A stretch of DNA of 64,000 bases from Sulfitobacter sabulilitoris. GTDB lineage: Bacteria > Pseudomonadota > Alphaproteobacteria > Rhodobacterales > Rhodobacteraceae. The position numbers were made by a program, and so were the translations under genes. Below, one piece after another: positions 26,520 through 36,173 of this stretch (within the stretch, counting starts at the first letter, position 1; each line of letters starts with the position of its first letter). The DNA lies in NCBI RefSeq assembly GCF_005887615.1, contig NZ_VANS01000002.1, forward strand, positions 1 through 64,000. Reading direction: 5' to 3'. Under the pieces are notes generated by a model, which did no database searches, was not told the DNA's origin, and worked only from the letters and a program-made list of their open reading frames with translations.

Positions 26520-28439
26520 ATGCCCAGCACACCGATGCAGACACAGGCGCTGACCGCTGCCGGGCTGAACCTCATCGCTCAGGCGTTGTCGATCTACGAC
26601 AGCGATCTGCGGCTGGCGGTCTGCAATGCGCCCTTTCAGCAGATGTTCAGACTGCCCGACGCGCTGGTCACACCCGGCGCCACCTTCGAGGATACGATCC
26701 GCTATCTCGCGCAAAGCGGCGAATACGGCCCCGTCGACGACGTCGACGCGTTTGTCGGCGAACGCGTCGAACAGGCCCGCGCCTTTCGCGCGCATTACAT
26801 GGAGCGTACGCGCGCCAACGGGCGCACCATTTCCGTCGAAGGATCGCCGCTGCCGCAGGGCGGATGGGTCACCGTCTATACCGACATCACCCGCACCAAG
26901 CAGCACGAGGCGCTGCTGCGCGCGCGATCCGACGCGCTGTCGGAGCAACTGGTCGCCCACGCCGAGGAATTGTCGGCCACCAACCGCGAACTGGCGGCGA
27001 TGAACGCGGCGCTCGAGGAAGCCAAGCGCGAACTGACCGAGATGGAGGCCCGCACCCGGCTGGTGACCGAGATGATGCCAGCCCATATCGCCCACGTGGA
27101 GGCCGGCGGGCATTACACCTATTCCAACCGGCGGCTGAGCGGGGTGATCCCCGGCCGGCCTTCCAATATCCTGGGGATGCATATCCGGCACGCGCTGGGG
27201 CCGTCCGCGCATGACCGGATCGCGCCGCACCTTGCACGGGCGTATTCCGGGCACTCGTCGGTGTTCGAATTCACCGATGACGACAGCGCCCGGCGCATCC
27301 GCGTCGCCTTTACGCCCGATACGCGCGGCGGGGTGTATATCCTGTCGATGGACGTCACCGAAGAGATGCAGGCGCGCGTCGCCCTGCAACAGACCCGAAA
27401 ACGCGATCTGGCGGCGCAGATGACCTCCGGTCTGGCGCATGATTTCTCGAACCTTCTTACCATCATCCTCGGGTTGCAGTCGAAACTGGCCCAGCTTGGG
27501 CCCCTGCCGGAGGGTGCCGCAGCGCTGATCGACGGCACGCTGGCCGCCGCGCGCCGGGGCGGTGCACTGCTGGGCAGCATCGCGGGCATGACCGGACGGC
27601 GCACCCTGCGGCCGCGCGCCACCGACCTGGGTATATTGCTGGCCGACCTCGAAACACTGGCCGCCCCGACCCTGCCTCCGGGCGTGACGCTGACGGTCGC
27701 GAACGGGGCCGACGCCGATGTGCCGTTGCTGCTCGATCCCGGCCTGGTGCAGGACAGCCTGCTGAACCTCATCCTGAATGCGCGCGACGCCTGCGGCGCT
27801 CGGGGCGCGATCACGGTGCGGGCGCATGCGGTGGGCGGCACCTGGATCGCGTTTGACGTCACCGACACCGGGCCGGGGTTTTCCACCACGGCGCTGAAGC
27901 GCGCGCTGGATCCGTTTTTCACGACCAAGGGGGCCGAGGGGTCGGGCCTTGGCCTGCCCACGGTCTATGACATGACCAAGCTGGCCGGCGGGGACCTGCG
28001 GTTGTCCAACGGCGCCACGGGCGGCGCGCATGTATCGCTTCGCCTGCCCTACCGGCCCGCCGTCATTGCGCCCACGGGGCTGGTCCTTCTGGTCGAAGAC
28101 CGCACGGACCTGCGCGAGATGTACCGCGGGATGCTGACGGGGCTGGGCCATTCAGTGATCGAAGCCACCAGCGCCGACGAGGCCACGGCCCTGATCGCCG
28201 ATCTGCCGGATATTACCCTGATCCTGTCCGACGTGATGCTGGAAGGCGACGCGACCGGCCTCGACCTTGCGCGGCGCGTGGCCCTGGGCGATGTGCCCGT
28301 CGTGCTGATGACCTCGCTGCCGCCCACGCACGAGATGACCCGCGCCGCGCAGGCCCTGGCCCCCGTGCTGCAAAAACCCTTTGGCGCAGACGACCTTGCC
28401 GCGCTGTTGTCGCCGCTCGCCGTCAGGGCCGCGCAATGA
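26520..28439 (+). CDS. PAS-domain hybrid histidine kinase with C-terminal receiver domain
   Basis: A 639-residue cytoplasmic sensor kinase without membrane helices. The order is an N-terminal PAS domain (about 15-125, ALSIYDSDLRLAVCNAPFQ), a coiled coil (about 125-180), a second PAS domain (about 180-285), a dimerisation domain with His307 in SGLAHDFSNLLTIILG, and an ATPase domain with NLILNARDAC, DTGPGF and GSGLGL. A receiver domain follows (about 520-635), with Asp571 in ILSDVML as phospho-acceptor. The kinase overlaps the response regulator gene by 4 bp and diverges from the transporter operon. It may control that operon, but this is a guess from position only. Confidence 0.93.
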   Translation: MPSTPMQTQALTAAGLNLIAQALSIYDSDLRLAVCNAPFQQMFRLPDALVTPGATFEDTIRYLAQSGEYGPVDDVDAFVGERVEQARAFRAHYMERTRANGRTISVEGSPLPQGGWVTVYTDITRTKQHEALLRARSDALSEQLVAHAEELSATNRELAAMNAALEEAKRELTEMEARTRLVTEMMPAHIAHVEAGGHYTYSNRRLSGVIPGRPSNILGMHIRHALGPSAHDRIAPHLARAYSGHSSVFEFTDDDSARRIRVAFTPDTRGGVYILSMDVTEEMQARVALQQTRKRDLAAQMTSGLAHDFSNLLTIILGLQSKLAQLGPLPEGAAALIDGTLAAARRGGALLGSIAGMTGRRTLRPRATDLGILLADLETLAAPTLPPGVTLTVANGADADVPLLLDPGLVQDSLLNLILNARDACGARGAITVRAHAVGGTWIAFDVTDTGPGFSTTALKRALDPFFTTKGAEGSGLGLPTVYDMTKLAGGDLRLSNGATGGAHVSLRLPYRPAVIAPTGLVLLVEDRTDLREMYRGMLTGLGHSVIEATSADEATALIADLPDITLILSDVMLEGDATGLDLARRVALGDVPVVLMTSLPPTHEMTRAAQALAPVLQKPFGADDLAALLSPLAVRAAQ

Positions 28440-29137
28440 AGGCGCCCCTGGTCACGATCCTCGACGACGAACCCGCGATCCGCACGATGCTGTCGGACGC
28501 GCTGGAGGACGCGGGCTTTCGCACCTTGAGCTTTGGCCGCGCGCGCAGCTTCGAGGCGGCGCTGGCCACGCAGACGCCCGATGTGTGTCTTGTCGATCTG
28601 TCGCTGCCCGATACCGACGGCCTGACGCTGGTTCACCGGCTGGCGTTGGAGCGGGGCGCGATCGTCATCATCATCTCTGGCCGCGCACAGGTGCAGGACA
28701 GGGTGACCGGGCTGGAACTGGGTGCCGACGACTACATCATCAAACCCTTCGACCCCGCCGAGGTCGTCGCGCGCATCCGCGCCCGCCTGCGCAGTTCCAA
28801 CCCGCCGGCGCACGCGGGGCAGACCGCGCGGTTCAACGGGTGGACCGCGCATTTCGACCGCTATGCGTTGCAGGACGACACCGGCACCGAAACCCCGATC
28901 TCTCACGCCGAGGGCGAAGTGCTGCGCCTGTTCCTCGACAGCCCCAAGCGGCTGATCAGTCGCGCACAGATGCAAGAGCACCTTGGCGGTGCGGCCAGCG
29001 AAAGCTTTGACCGGGCGATGGACGTGCGGATCTCGCGCTTGCGCACCAAACTGCGCGAAGACCCCAAGAACCCGCGCCTGATCAAGACGATCTATGGCGC
29101 GGGGTATATTTTTCTTGGCGACGTGGAGTGGATTTGA
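28436..29137 (+). CDS. OmpR-family response regulator
   Basis: A 233-residue DNA-binding regulator. The receiver domain (1-120) has the acidic pair Asp10-Asp11, phospho-acceptor Asp54 in CLVDLSLP and Lys103 in IIKPFD. The C-terminal winged-helix domain (about 135-230) shows ISHAEGEVLRLFLDSPKRLISR and the recognition part RAMDVRISRLRTKLRED, ending GAGYIF. It is the cognate partner of the upstream hybrid kinase: the two reading frames overlap in ATGA, so translation is coupled. Its targets are unknown; the divergent transporter operon is the nearest candidate. Confidence 0.95.
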   Translation: MKAPLVTILDDEPAIRTMLSDALEDAGFRTLSFGRARSFEAALATQTPDVCLVDLSLPDTDGLTLVHRLALERGAIVIIISGRAQVQDRVTGLELGADDYIIKPFDPAEVVARIRARLRSSNPPAHAGQTARFNGWTAHFDRYALQDDTGTETPISHAEGEVLRLFLDSPKRLISRAQMQEHLGGAASESFDRAMDVRISRLRTKLREDPKNPRLIKTIYGAGYIFLGDVEWI

Positions 29138-29209
29138 GCGGAACTCATCCGGCCTCTCGAACGTATTATATGCGTTACATTGAATATGTCAGGATCCGGG
29201 AGACGCCCC

Positions 29210-30106
29210 ATGTTGCACAAAACGAGCCCTTCGACCGGTATCGGGTCGGCCGCCGTCACGGGATTGTATGACGCCACGACCGGCAGCATCGCCTATGTCG
29301 CGGCAGACCCGGCCACGGCGAAATGCGCGCTGATCGACCCGGTCCTCGATTTCGACCCCGCCGCGGCACGCACCCGGACCACCCATGCCGACGCCCTGCT
29401 GGATCTGGTGCACGCGCAGGACCTCGAGGTGCAGTGGATCCTCGACACCCACCCCCACGCCGATCACATCAGCGCAGCCAGCTATCTGAAGGGAAAAACC
29501 GGCGCGCAAACCGCCATCGGCGCGCGGGTGCCGGACATTGCGGCGCTTTGGCGCAAGTTCTACAACATGCCGGACGCCTTCGACGTGACGGCGGACTACG
29601 ATCATCTGTTTGCGGAGTGCGACAGCTTTCGCATCGGCGATCTGCCGGTGCGCGTTCTGCTGTCCGCCGGGCATACGCTGGCCTCCATCAGCTATGTGGT
29701 GGGTGGCGACGCCGCCTTTGTCCACGACACGCTGATGCAGCCCGACGCGGGCACCGCGCGCGCGGATTTCCCCGGCGGATCGTCGGACGCGCTTTACTCC
29801 TCCATCCACGATATCCTTGCCCTGCCGGGCGACACACGGCTGTTCATCGGGCACGACTACGGCACCAAGACCCGCGAGTCACCGGCGTGGGAGGCGACGG
29901 TCGCGCAGCAGAAGGCCCATAACATCCATGTCGGCGGCGGTACGACGCGCGGTGACTTCATCGCCCTGCGCGATGCGCGCGACGCGACGCTGTCGCTGCC
30001 CGACCGGATGCTTGCCGCGCTGCAGATGAACCTGCGCGCCGGACGCGCGCCCGCCCCCGAAGACGATGGCAACAGCTACCTGAAAATTCCACTCAACCGT
30101 TTTTGA
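29210..30106 (+). CDS. Persulfide dioxygenase-like MBL-fold protein (ETHE1/Blh type)
   Basis: A 298-residue metallo-beta-lactamase-fold protein. The metal motif THPHADH is present (His81, His83, Asp85, His86), followed by downstream ligands in SAGHTLASISY and FVHDTLM, with GHDYGTK near the end. This pattern fits the bacterial persulfide dioxygenase group (ETHE1/Blh), non-haem iron enzymes that oxidise glutathione persulfide to sulfite during sulfide detoxification. The rhodanese directly downstream strengthens this. I start it at the ATG at 29210, preceded by GGGAG; a TTG at 29180 and an ATG at 29186 are also in frame. The stretch before it (29160-29190) is AT-rich and could hold an operator. 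Confidence 0.88.
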   Translation: MLHKTSPSTGIGSAAVTGLYDATTGSIAYVAADPATAKCALIDPVLDFDPAAARTRTTHADALLDLVHAQDLEVQWILDTHPHADHISAASYLKGKTGAQTAIGARVPDIAALWRKFYNMPDAFDVTADYDHLFAECDSFRIGDLPVRVLLSAGHTLASISYVVGGDAAFVHDTLMQPDAGTARADFPGGSSDALYSSIHDILALPGDTRLFIGHDYGTKTRESPAWEATVAQQKAHNIHVGGGTTRGDFIALRDARDATLSLPDRMLAALQMNLRAGRAPAPEDDGNSYLKIPLNRF

Positions 30107-30118
30107 AAGGACCGAACG

Positions 30119-30502
30119 ATGAAATCCGAGACACTTGAGAATGGCACGCTCGACAACATGACCCCGCAGGAGGTGTCCGCCGCGATGGCGCGCAACGAGA
30201 TCGTCCTGATCGACGTGCGCACCCCGCAGGAATTCGCGCTGGAGCGGATCCGCGGCGCGCTTCTGGCCCCGATGCAAAGCTTTGACGCGGGCCATCTGCC
30301 GACCGGGTCAAGGCAACGCATCGTGCTGCATTGCGGCTCGGGCATCCGGTCCAAGAAAGTGGCGCAGATGATGTTGGCCGCGGGGGTGGACCGCGTGGCC
30401 CATCTGGAGGGCGGGTTCGGCGCGTGGAAATCGGCCGGCCTGCCCTATATCGGCACGGATCCCGCGACGGGCGGGCCCAAGGACATGAAAGCGGCAAGCT
30501 GA
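30119..30502 (+). CDS. Single-domain rhodanese
   Basis: A 127-residue cytoplasmic sulfurtransferase. The domain has the IDVRTPQEFALERIRGA motif (31-47) and the catalytic loop with Cys72 in HCGSGIRS, then the C-terminal GGFGAWKSAGLP. Rhodaneses carry sulfane sulfur on this cysteine and transfer it to thiols or cyanide. The gene starts 12 bp after the persulfide dioxygenase gene with GAAAGGACC as ribosome site, so they form an operon. Together they would move persulfide sulfur to thiosulfate or sulfite. No sulfide:quinone oxidoreductase is in the window. Confidence 0.93.
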   Translation: MKSETLENGTLDNMTPQEVSAAMARNEIVLIDVRTPQEFALERIRGALLAPMQSFDAGHLPTGSRQRIVLHCGSGIRSKKVAQMMLAAGVDRVAHLEGGFGAWKSAGLPYIGTDPATGGPKDMKAAS

Positions 30503-30584
30503 CCGGGGACCAATCGCGCCGACGGTCGGGCGACCCGGCATATTCCCGTTGAAGGGGCGCCGCGGTGACGCTACGATTCGCGCC

Positions 30585-30827
30585 ATGCTCGACTGTCTGC
30601 TTTACCGTCTTGGCCGCGCGCGCGCCCCGTCGTTCTACCGGGTCGAGATCGCGATGAACCTCTTTTCAGAGGTCTCGGTGCTGCGCGAATGGGGCGTTCA
30701 GGGCGGCAAGCCGCGCATGGTGCTCAATTGCTACGGCAACCTGCGCGAGGCGTCGCACGCCGCCGACACCTACCGTCAAATGGCCTTGCGCCGGGGCTAT
30801 GCCCGCGCCGATCACGTCAGCGCCTGA
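30585..30827 (+). CDS. Small WGR-domain protein
   Basis: An 80-residue protein that is essentially one WGR domain, with [21 protein letters not shown] (split around 15-35), then [20 protein letters not shown] domains, named for the Trp-Gly-Arg run, here have WGV at the core position, so the third residue differs. In larger proteins they bind nucleic acid, for example in PARPs; the role of stand-alone versions is unknown. I start it at the ATG at 30585, though the ribosome site is weak; a TTG at 30549 is in frame. The last 16 bp overlap the end of the convergent M20 gene. Confidence 0.82.
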   Translation: MLDCLLYRLGRARAPSFYRVEIAMNLFSEVSVLREWGVQGGKPRMVLNCYGNLREASHAADTYRQMALRRGYARADHVSA

Positions 30828-32005
30828 ACCGCCCGTTCAAGAACCTGCACCCCGGCAATCAGATCGTCTTCGGCGGTGTCCTCTTCGAACGCGTGGCTGA
30901 TCCCGTCGATGGACGGCACAAAGAGCATCGCCACCGGCATGAGGCGCGACACGTTCGTCGCATCGTGCAGCGCACCCGACGGCATCGTCCGCCAGTTGCC
31001 CGGCGCCACCGCTTCGGCCCCCTGTTCAAGCGCGCGGCGCAGGCGGCCGTCCATGGCCACCGGCTCCAGCCCCAGAAGCGGCCCAAAGCTCAGGCCCAGC
31101 CCCCTGTCCTGCGCCACCTGCGCCGCCAGATCGCGGATGATACCCTCCATCCGCAGCAATCGATCGCTGTCGCCGTCGCGCCACTGCATCGAGAAAACCG
31201 CGCGCCCCGGAACGATGGAGGATGCATTGGGGTGCAGCGACACGTGGCCAATCGTCCAGACCGTTTGCGGCGTGACCACGTTGCGGAACCGATCGTTCAG
31301 GGCGGTGTTGAAGGCGCTGACCGCCTGAAACGCATCGCGCCGCAGATGCATCGGCGTCGTGCCCGCGTGGTTCTGCTGACCGTCGAATGTGATCTTCATA
31401 TCGCGAATACCGACGATATCGGTCACGACGCCAATCTGCTCTCCGCTTTTGTCCAGCGTCGGTCCCTGTTCGATGTGCATCTCGATAAAGCCGGTGAACT
31501 GCGACGGATCGACGGGGCCGGTGACACGGTCGCCCAGCGCCTTGCGCGCGTCGCCCAGCGCCACGCCCGCATGATCGGTCAGCACATCCGCTTCGTTCTG
31601 GCCCAGGTGCCCGGACCAAACCGCACTGCCGGTGGTCACGCCAAAGCGGCCCTCTTCATCCTGAAACGAAACAACAGAGACCGGCGGCCCACCGGCCTCG
31701 CGGCTGGCGCGCGCGATCTCAAGCGCCGCGATCACGCCCAGCGCACCATCCAGCCACCCGCCTTCCGGCTGGCTGTCCGAATGCGACCCCATCAGCAACG
31801 ACGGTGCGTCGGCCAGCCCAAACAGGTTGCCCATACCATCCATCTGCACAGTCAGGCCGGCGTCGCGCATGCGCCCGGCCAGCCAGTCGCGCGCCGCGAC
31901 ATCGGCGTCTGAATAGGCGGGGCGGACGACGCCCTTGCCCACACCCGCAGGCCCGAAGGAGCGCAGATGATGAAGGTCGGAAAGGAAACGGGTGGGATTT
32001 ATCAT
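30812..32005 (-). CDS. M20-family amidohydrolase (allantoate amidohydrolase / N-carbamoyl amino acid hydrolase type)
   Basis: A 397-residue zinc-dependent hydrolase. The metal site is laid out as [18 protein letters not shown] near 77-94 and FQDEEGRFG near 118-126, and the family dimer domain includes [13 protein letters not shown] near 185-197 and QNHAGTTPM near 218. The C-terminal HDA-type motif reads [13 protein letters not shown]. These fit allantoate amidohydrolase or N-carbamoyl-L-amino acid hydrolase; sequence alone does not separate them. The purine cluster at 48541-54565 lacks an allantoate-cleaving step, so this gene could supply AllC activity, although it lies 17 kb away. The start at 32005 follows CAGGAGTC. 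Confidence 0.88.
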   Translation of the reverse strand: MINPTRFLSDLHHLRSFGPAGVGKGVVRPAYSDADVAARDWLAGRMRDAGLTVQMDGMGNLFGLADAPSLLMGSHSDSQPEGGWLDGALGVIAALEIARASREAGGPPVSVVSFQDEEGRFGVTTGSAVWSGHLGQNEADVLTDHAGVALGDARKALGDRVTGPVDPSQFTGFIEMHIEQGPTLDKSGEQIGVVTDIVGIRDMKITFDGQQNHAGTTPMHLRRDAFQAVSAFNTALNDRFRNVVTPQTVWTIGHVSLHPNASSIVPGRAVFSMQWRDGDSDRLLRMEGIIRDLAAQVAQDRGLGLSFGPLLGLEPVAMDGRLRRALEQGAEAVAPGNWRTMPSGALHDATNVSRLMPVAMLFVPSIDGISHAFEEDTAEDDLIAGVQVLERAVQALT

Positions 32006-32325
32006 CGCTTGACTCCTGTTGACGCCGCCACGCCGGCGGAAGATTCCCGAGCGGCCATTGAATGCGAAAGCACAGGGCGCGCGACAGGTGCCCTGCGTAC
32101 CGAATATGCAGTGCCCCGTTCCAGCCGGTCGCTGCCGCTGGTGAAGAAAGCCCACAATAGCAGCGATCGCGGCGAAGGGAACCGGCCCCGCGCGGCACCG
32201 GACAGGCCCTTGCGACCAATAGTTTGATGGGTGGTTTCGTGGTACTGTTTGGCGGCTGTGTAGGTTCGATCGGCCCGGAGGCTGTGAACCGCCGCCGGTG
32301 TGATCCGCGAAAAGAGGGGTATGAC
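32006..32325. other. Divergent intergenic region without recognised gene
   Basis: This 320-bp stretch separates the leftward M20 gene from the rightward methyltransferase gene. It should hold both promoters. Open frames extend into it from both genes but have no ribosome sites there. I see no RNA gene, repeat or clear operator. Confidence 0.5.
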
Positions 32326-33138
32326 ATGACTTCGACCGACACGGATTTCGCAGGGTCCATTCCCGAATTCTACGACACCTACCTGGTGCCGCTGATCTTT
32401 GACGAATACGCCGTGGATCTTGCCGACCGCGTCGCCGCGATTGCGCCCAGGTCCGTCCTGGAAATCGCAGCCGGCAGCGGCGTCGTCCCGCGCGCCCTGG
32501 CAGGACGGCTGCACGAAGATACCCGGTATGTCGTCACCGATCTGAACCAACCGATGCTGGATCATGCCGCCCGGCGGCAGGAGCCCGGCCATGCCATCGA
32601 GTGGCGTCAGGCGGATGCCCTCGATCTGCCGTTCGCCGAAAACAGCTTCGAGGTGGTGATCTGCCAGTACGGCGTGATGTTTTTCCCCGACAAGGCCAAA
32701 GGCCATACCGAAGCCGCGCGGGTCCTGACGCGCGGCGGAACCTATATCTTCAGCGTCTGGGACCGCATCGAATCGAACGAACTCGCGGCTGCCGTCACCG
32801 ATGCGGCAGCGCGGGTCTTTCCCGACGATCCGCCCCGGTTCCTGGCCCGTACGCCGCACGGGTATTTCGACCACGACGCCATACGCGCCGATCTGGCCCG
32901 CGCCGGGTTTTCCGACATCTCGATCGACACCGTGGAGAAAACCAGCACCGCCCCGTCACCGAGACACGCGGCGATTGCCTATTGCCAGGGCACCCCGCTT
33001 CGAACCGAGATCGAAGCCCGCGACCGGGATCTGCTGGAGCATGTCACCGATGTCGCCACCGCCGAGGTCGAGCGGCGGCATGGTTCGGGCACCGTGTCGG
33101 CCGGAATCCGCGCGCACGTCGTGACGGCGATCAAATAA
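32326..33138 (+). CDS. Class I SAM-dependent methyltransferase
   Basis: A 270-residue cytoplasmic methyltransferase of the UbiE/Methyltransf_11 type. The SAM-binding motif I reads [16 protein letters not shown] near 45-60, the acidic motif II is VTDLNQPML, and [29 protein letters not shown] contains motifs III and IV (split). The substrate is unknown. I start it at the ATG at 32326 after AGAGGGG; the open frame continues upstream to 32224 without a ribosome site. It lies alone and converges with the formate dehydrogenase gene. Confidence 0.87.
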   Translation: MTSTDTDFAGSIPEFYDTYLVPLIFDEYAVDLADRVAAIAPRSVLEIAAGSGVVPRALAGRLHEDTRYVVTDLNQPMLDHAARRQEPGHAIEWRQADALDLPFAENSFEVVICQYGVMFFPDKAKGHTEAARVLTRGGTYIFSVWDRIESNELAAAVTDAAARVFPDDPPRFLARTPHGYFDHDAIRADLARAGFSDISIDTVEKTSTAPSPRHAAIAYCQGTPLRTEIEARDRDLLEHVTDVATAEVERRHGSGTVSAGIRAHVVTAIK

Positions 33139-33182
33139 CGCGCGGTGGCAGTGCCCTGTCCGGGCAGGCGTGCCCCCCCGCC

Positions 33183-35948
33183 CTATTCCGCCGCCACCGT
33201 CTGCGTCTCCGCCTCGACGCGCACGGCGGAGAACTTGAACTCCGGGATCTTGCCATAGGGGTCCACCGCCGGGTTGGTCAGGATGTTCGCGGCAGCTTCG
33301 ACATAGGCAAACGGCAAGAACACCATGTCAGGGGCGACCGCGCGGTCCTCGCGCGCCATGATGCTGATCGACCCGCGCTTGGTCGTCAGACGAACGTGTT
33401 CGCCCGGTGCCACACCCAGTTTGCGCAGGGTCGAGGGATGCAGCGAACAGTTCGCCTCGGGCTCAAGCTCGTCAAGCACGCTGGCGCGGCGGGTCATCGA
33501 ACCGGTGTGCCAATGTTCAAGCTGGCGACCCGTGGTCAGGATCATCGGATAGTCCGCATCGGGCACATCGTCGGGCGCGATGATGCTTGCAGGCGTGAAC
33601 CGCGCGCGGCCATCGGGGCGCGGAAAACCGTTGCCAAAGACGATCGCCTGGCCGGGATCTTCCGGCGACAGCGACGGATATGTCACGGCCCCCTGGGTCT
33701 CCAGCCGTTCCCAGGTGATGTTGTTGAGCGACTTCATGTTCAGCTTCATTTCGGCAAACACCTCCGCCGGACTGGTGTAGGTCCAGTTGAGGCCCAGCCG
33801 CTTGGCCAGTTCCACCTCGATCCACCAGTCCTCGCGCGCGTCGCCCGGCGGTGGCACGGCGGGGCGGCCCATCTGCACCTGGCGGTTGGTATTGGTCACG
33901 GTGCCCGCCTTTTCCGCAAAGGCGCTGGCGGGCAGGATCACGTCGGCGTAATTCGCCGTCTCGGTCAGGAATATGTCCTGCACCACCAGATGGTCGAGCT
34001 TGGCCAGCGCATCGCGCGCATGCTCCACATCCGGGTCCGACATGGCCGGGTTCTCGCCCAGTATGTACATGCCCTTGATCTTGCCCTCATGCACCGCGTC
34101 CATGATCTCGGTCACGGTCAGGCCCTTCTCATTGCTGAAATCCGCCGATTCCCAGACCTTGGTAAATGCCGAACGCACGCCGTCGTCCGTCACCGGCTGA
34201 TAGTCGGGCAGAAACATCGGGATCAGGCCCGCGTCCGAGGCCCCCTGCACGTTGTTTTGTCCGCGCAAGGGGTGCAGGCCCGCGCCGGGGCGGCCCACCT
34301 GCCCGGTCATCAGCGCCAGAGAGATCAGGCAGCGCGAATTGTCGGTGCCGTGGATATGCTGCGAAATGCCCATCCCCCAGAAAATCATCGCCGCCTTCGC
34401 GCCCGCAAAGGTCCGCGCCACGTCGCGCAGCACATCGGCGTCGATGCCGCAGATCTGCGACATCTTTTCCGGCGTGAAGTCTGTGAGATGCGCCTTTTCG
34501 GCCTCCCAGTTCTCGGTATAGGCCTCGATATACTGCTGGTCGTACAGGCCTTCTTCGACGATCACATGCATGATCGCATTCAGCATGGACACGTCCGCAC
34601 CCGGACGGAACTGCAGCATGTGGCTGGCGTGCCGCTTGAGCGCCTGGCCCCGGGGATCCATCACGATCAGCTTGCCGCCGCGTTTCGCGAACTGCTTGAA
34701 ATAGGTGGCCGCGACAGGGTGGTTCTCGGTCGGGTTGGCGCCGATCACGATCGCCACATCGGCGTTCTCGATCTCGTTGAAGGTGGCGGTCACCGCGCCC
34801 GACCCCACGTTCTCCATCAGCGCCGCGACGGAGGAGGCATGACACAACCGCGTGCAGTGATCGACGTTGTTATGGCCAAACCCCTGCCGGATCAGCTTTT
34901 GGAACAGATAGGCCTCTTCATTTGTACATTTCGCGCTGCCAAAGCCCGCGATTTCGCGGCCGCGCCCCTTCATGCCGCGCGCCGCGAACTCCAGCGCCTC
35001 GTCCCAGGTCGCCTCGCGGAACACGTCGGCATGGTTGCCGGGATCGACGTTCAGCCCCTTGGCCGGCGCATCCTCGCGGCGGATCAACGGCGTGGTCAGG
35101 CGATGCGGATGGTGGATATAGTCAAAGCCAAAGCGCCCCTTGACGCAAAGCCGCCCTTCGTTCGCGGGGCCGTCGATGCCCTCGACGTATTTGATCTTGC
35201 CGTCCTTGACCTTGAGCGAGATCTGACAACCCACCCCGCAGAACGGGCAGATGCTGTCGACTTCGCTGTCGAAATCGGCACTGTCGCCGACCTGCGCGTC
35301 GTCCAGGACCGTGGCAGGCATAAGCGCGCCCGTGGGGCAGGCCTGCACGCATTCGCCGCAGGCCACACAGGTGCTGTCCCCCATCGGATCGCCCATGTCG
35401 AAGGTCGGAAAGCTGTCGTGGCCACGACCGGACATCCCGATCACGTCGTTGACCTGCACCTCGCGGCAGGCGCGCACGCACAACCCGCACTGGATACAGG
35501 CGTCCAGGTTCACGGACATCGCCACATGGCTGTCATCCAGCAACGGGATACGCCCCTCCTCCAACTTGGGAAAGCGGCTCTCCGATACGCCGTTCATCGC
35601 GGCCATGTCCCACAGATGGCTTGACGCGTCATGCGCACGGGCCCGCTCCGGCTGGTCGGCCAGCAACATCTCGATCACCATCTTGCGCGCGGTTTCGGCC
35701 CGTGCGGACTGCGTGGTCACGACCATGCCCTGCGCGGGCTCGCGGATGCACGACGCGGCCAGCGTCCGCTCCCCCTCGATCTCGACCATGCAGGCGCGGC
35801 AGTTGCCGTCGGGCCGATATCCCGGTGCCGGCTTGTGACACAGATGCGGGATCACCAGCCCGCGACCATTGGCGACCTCCCAGATGGTCGTCCCGGCCTC
35901 GGCCTGAACCTCTTGCCCGTCCAGCGTAAAGGAAATTGTGTCGGTCAT
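33183..35948 (-). CDS. Formate dehydrogenase alpha subunit, molybdenum type (FdhA/FdsA-like)
   Basis: A 921-residue iron-sulfur molybdoenzyme that oxidises formate to CO2. Domains in order: an N-terminal [2Fe-2S] domain with a His-Cys3-like region (CHKPAPGYRPDGNCRACMVE split near 42-61), a bacterial ferredoxin pair (CIQCGLCVRACRE and CVACGECVQACPTGAL), the [4Fe-4S] site CPFCGVGCQISL with RLCVKGRFG, the catalytic molybdenum domain, and a C-terminal dinucleotide-binding domain. DHCTRLCHASSV holds the active-site Cys, not selenocysteine, followed by His. The start at 35948 follows CAGGAGCG. In NAD-linked enzymes this subunit is normally encoded with fdsB, fdsG, fdsC and fdsD, but none is adjacent here, so its electron acceptor is not clear. 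Confidence 0.93.
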   Translation of the reverse strand: MTDTISFTLDGQEVQAEAGTTIWEVANGRGLVIPHLCHKPAPGYRPDGNCRACMVEIEGERTLAASCIREPAQGMVVTTQSARAETARKMVIEMLLADQPERARAHDASSHLWDMAAMNGVSESRFPKLEEGRIPLLDDSHVAMSVNLDACIQCGLCVRACREVQVNDVIGMSGRGHDSFPTFDMGDPMGDSTCVACGECVQACPTGALMPATVLDDAQVGDSADFDSEVDSICPFCGVGCQISLKVKDGKIKYVEGIDGPANEGRLCVKGRFGFDYIHHPHRLTTPLIRREDAPAKGLNVDPGNHADVFREATWDEALEFAARGMKGRGREIAGFGSAKCTNEEAYLFQKLIRQGFGHNNVDHCTRLCHASSVAALMENVGSGAVTATFNEIENADVAIVIGANPTENHPVAATYFKQFAKRGGKLIVMDPRGQALKRHASHMLQFRPGADVSMLNAIMHVIVEEGLYDQQYIEAYTENWEAEKAHLTDFTPEKMSQICGIDADVLRDVARTFAGAKAAMIFWGMGISQHIHGTDNSRCLISLALMTGQVGRPGAGLHPLRGQNNVQGASDAGLIPMFLPDYQPVTDDGVRSAFTKVWESADFSNEKGLTVTEIMDAVHEGKIKGMYILGENPAMSDPDVEHARDALAKLDHLVVQDIFLTETANYADVILPASAFAEKAGTVTNTNRQVQMGRPAVPPPGDAREDWWIEVELAKRLGLNWTYTSPAEVFAEMKLNMKSLNNITWERLETQGAVTYPSLSPEDPGQAIVFGNGFPRPDGRARFTPASIIAPDDVPDADYPMILTTGRQLEHWHTGSMTRRASVLDELEPEANCSLHPSTLRKLGVAPGEHVRLTTKRGSISIMAREDRAVAPDMVFLPFAYVEAAANILTNPAVDPYGKIPEFKFSAVRVEAETQTVAAE

Positions 35949-36077
35949 GGCGCGCTCCTGCACTGTCTTGGCACCAGTCTATACAATTGCGCGCGGCTGT
36001 GCAGGGGGCTCAATCCCGACACGATGGCCCGAATTTGCGCCACCTCGTTTCCGATCGGCGCGCGCCAGCCGCTATCG

Positions 36078-36112
36078 GCTTCTTTTGTTCCCAAATATCC
36101 CCGCCGGAGGCA
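36078..36112 (-). repeat. Dispersed GC-rich element, copy B
   Basis: On the minus strand it reads TGCCTCCGGCGGGGATATTT then GGGAACAAAAGAAGC. It matches copies at 24263-24297 and 49846-49878. It lies in the 225-bp gap between the starts of the fdhA-like gene and the histidine phosphatase gene. The rest of that gap shows no gene. Confidence 0.7.
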
Positions 36113-36173
36113 CCCGCCCTTTCCACCTGCGCGGACCTCGCCTACTAAAGACCGAACCACTGAAGGCAGACCT

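Noticed and set aside
32601-35624. A 1007-residue open frame antisense to the formate dehydrogenase gene
   Set aside because: No motif, no ribosome site and it overlaps the methyltransferase in another phase. fdhA-like motifs on the minus strand are unambiguous.
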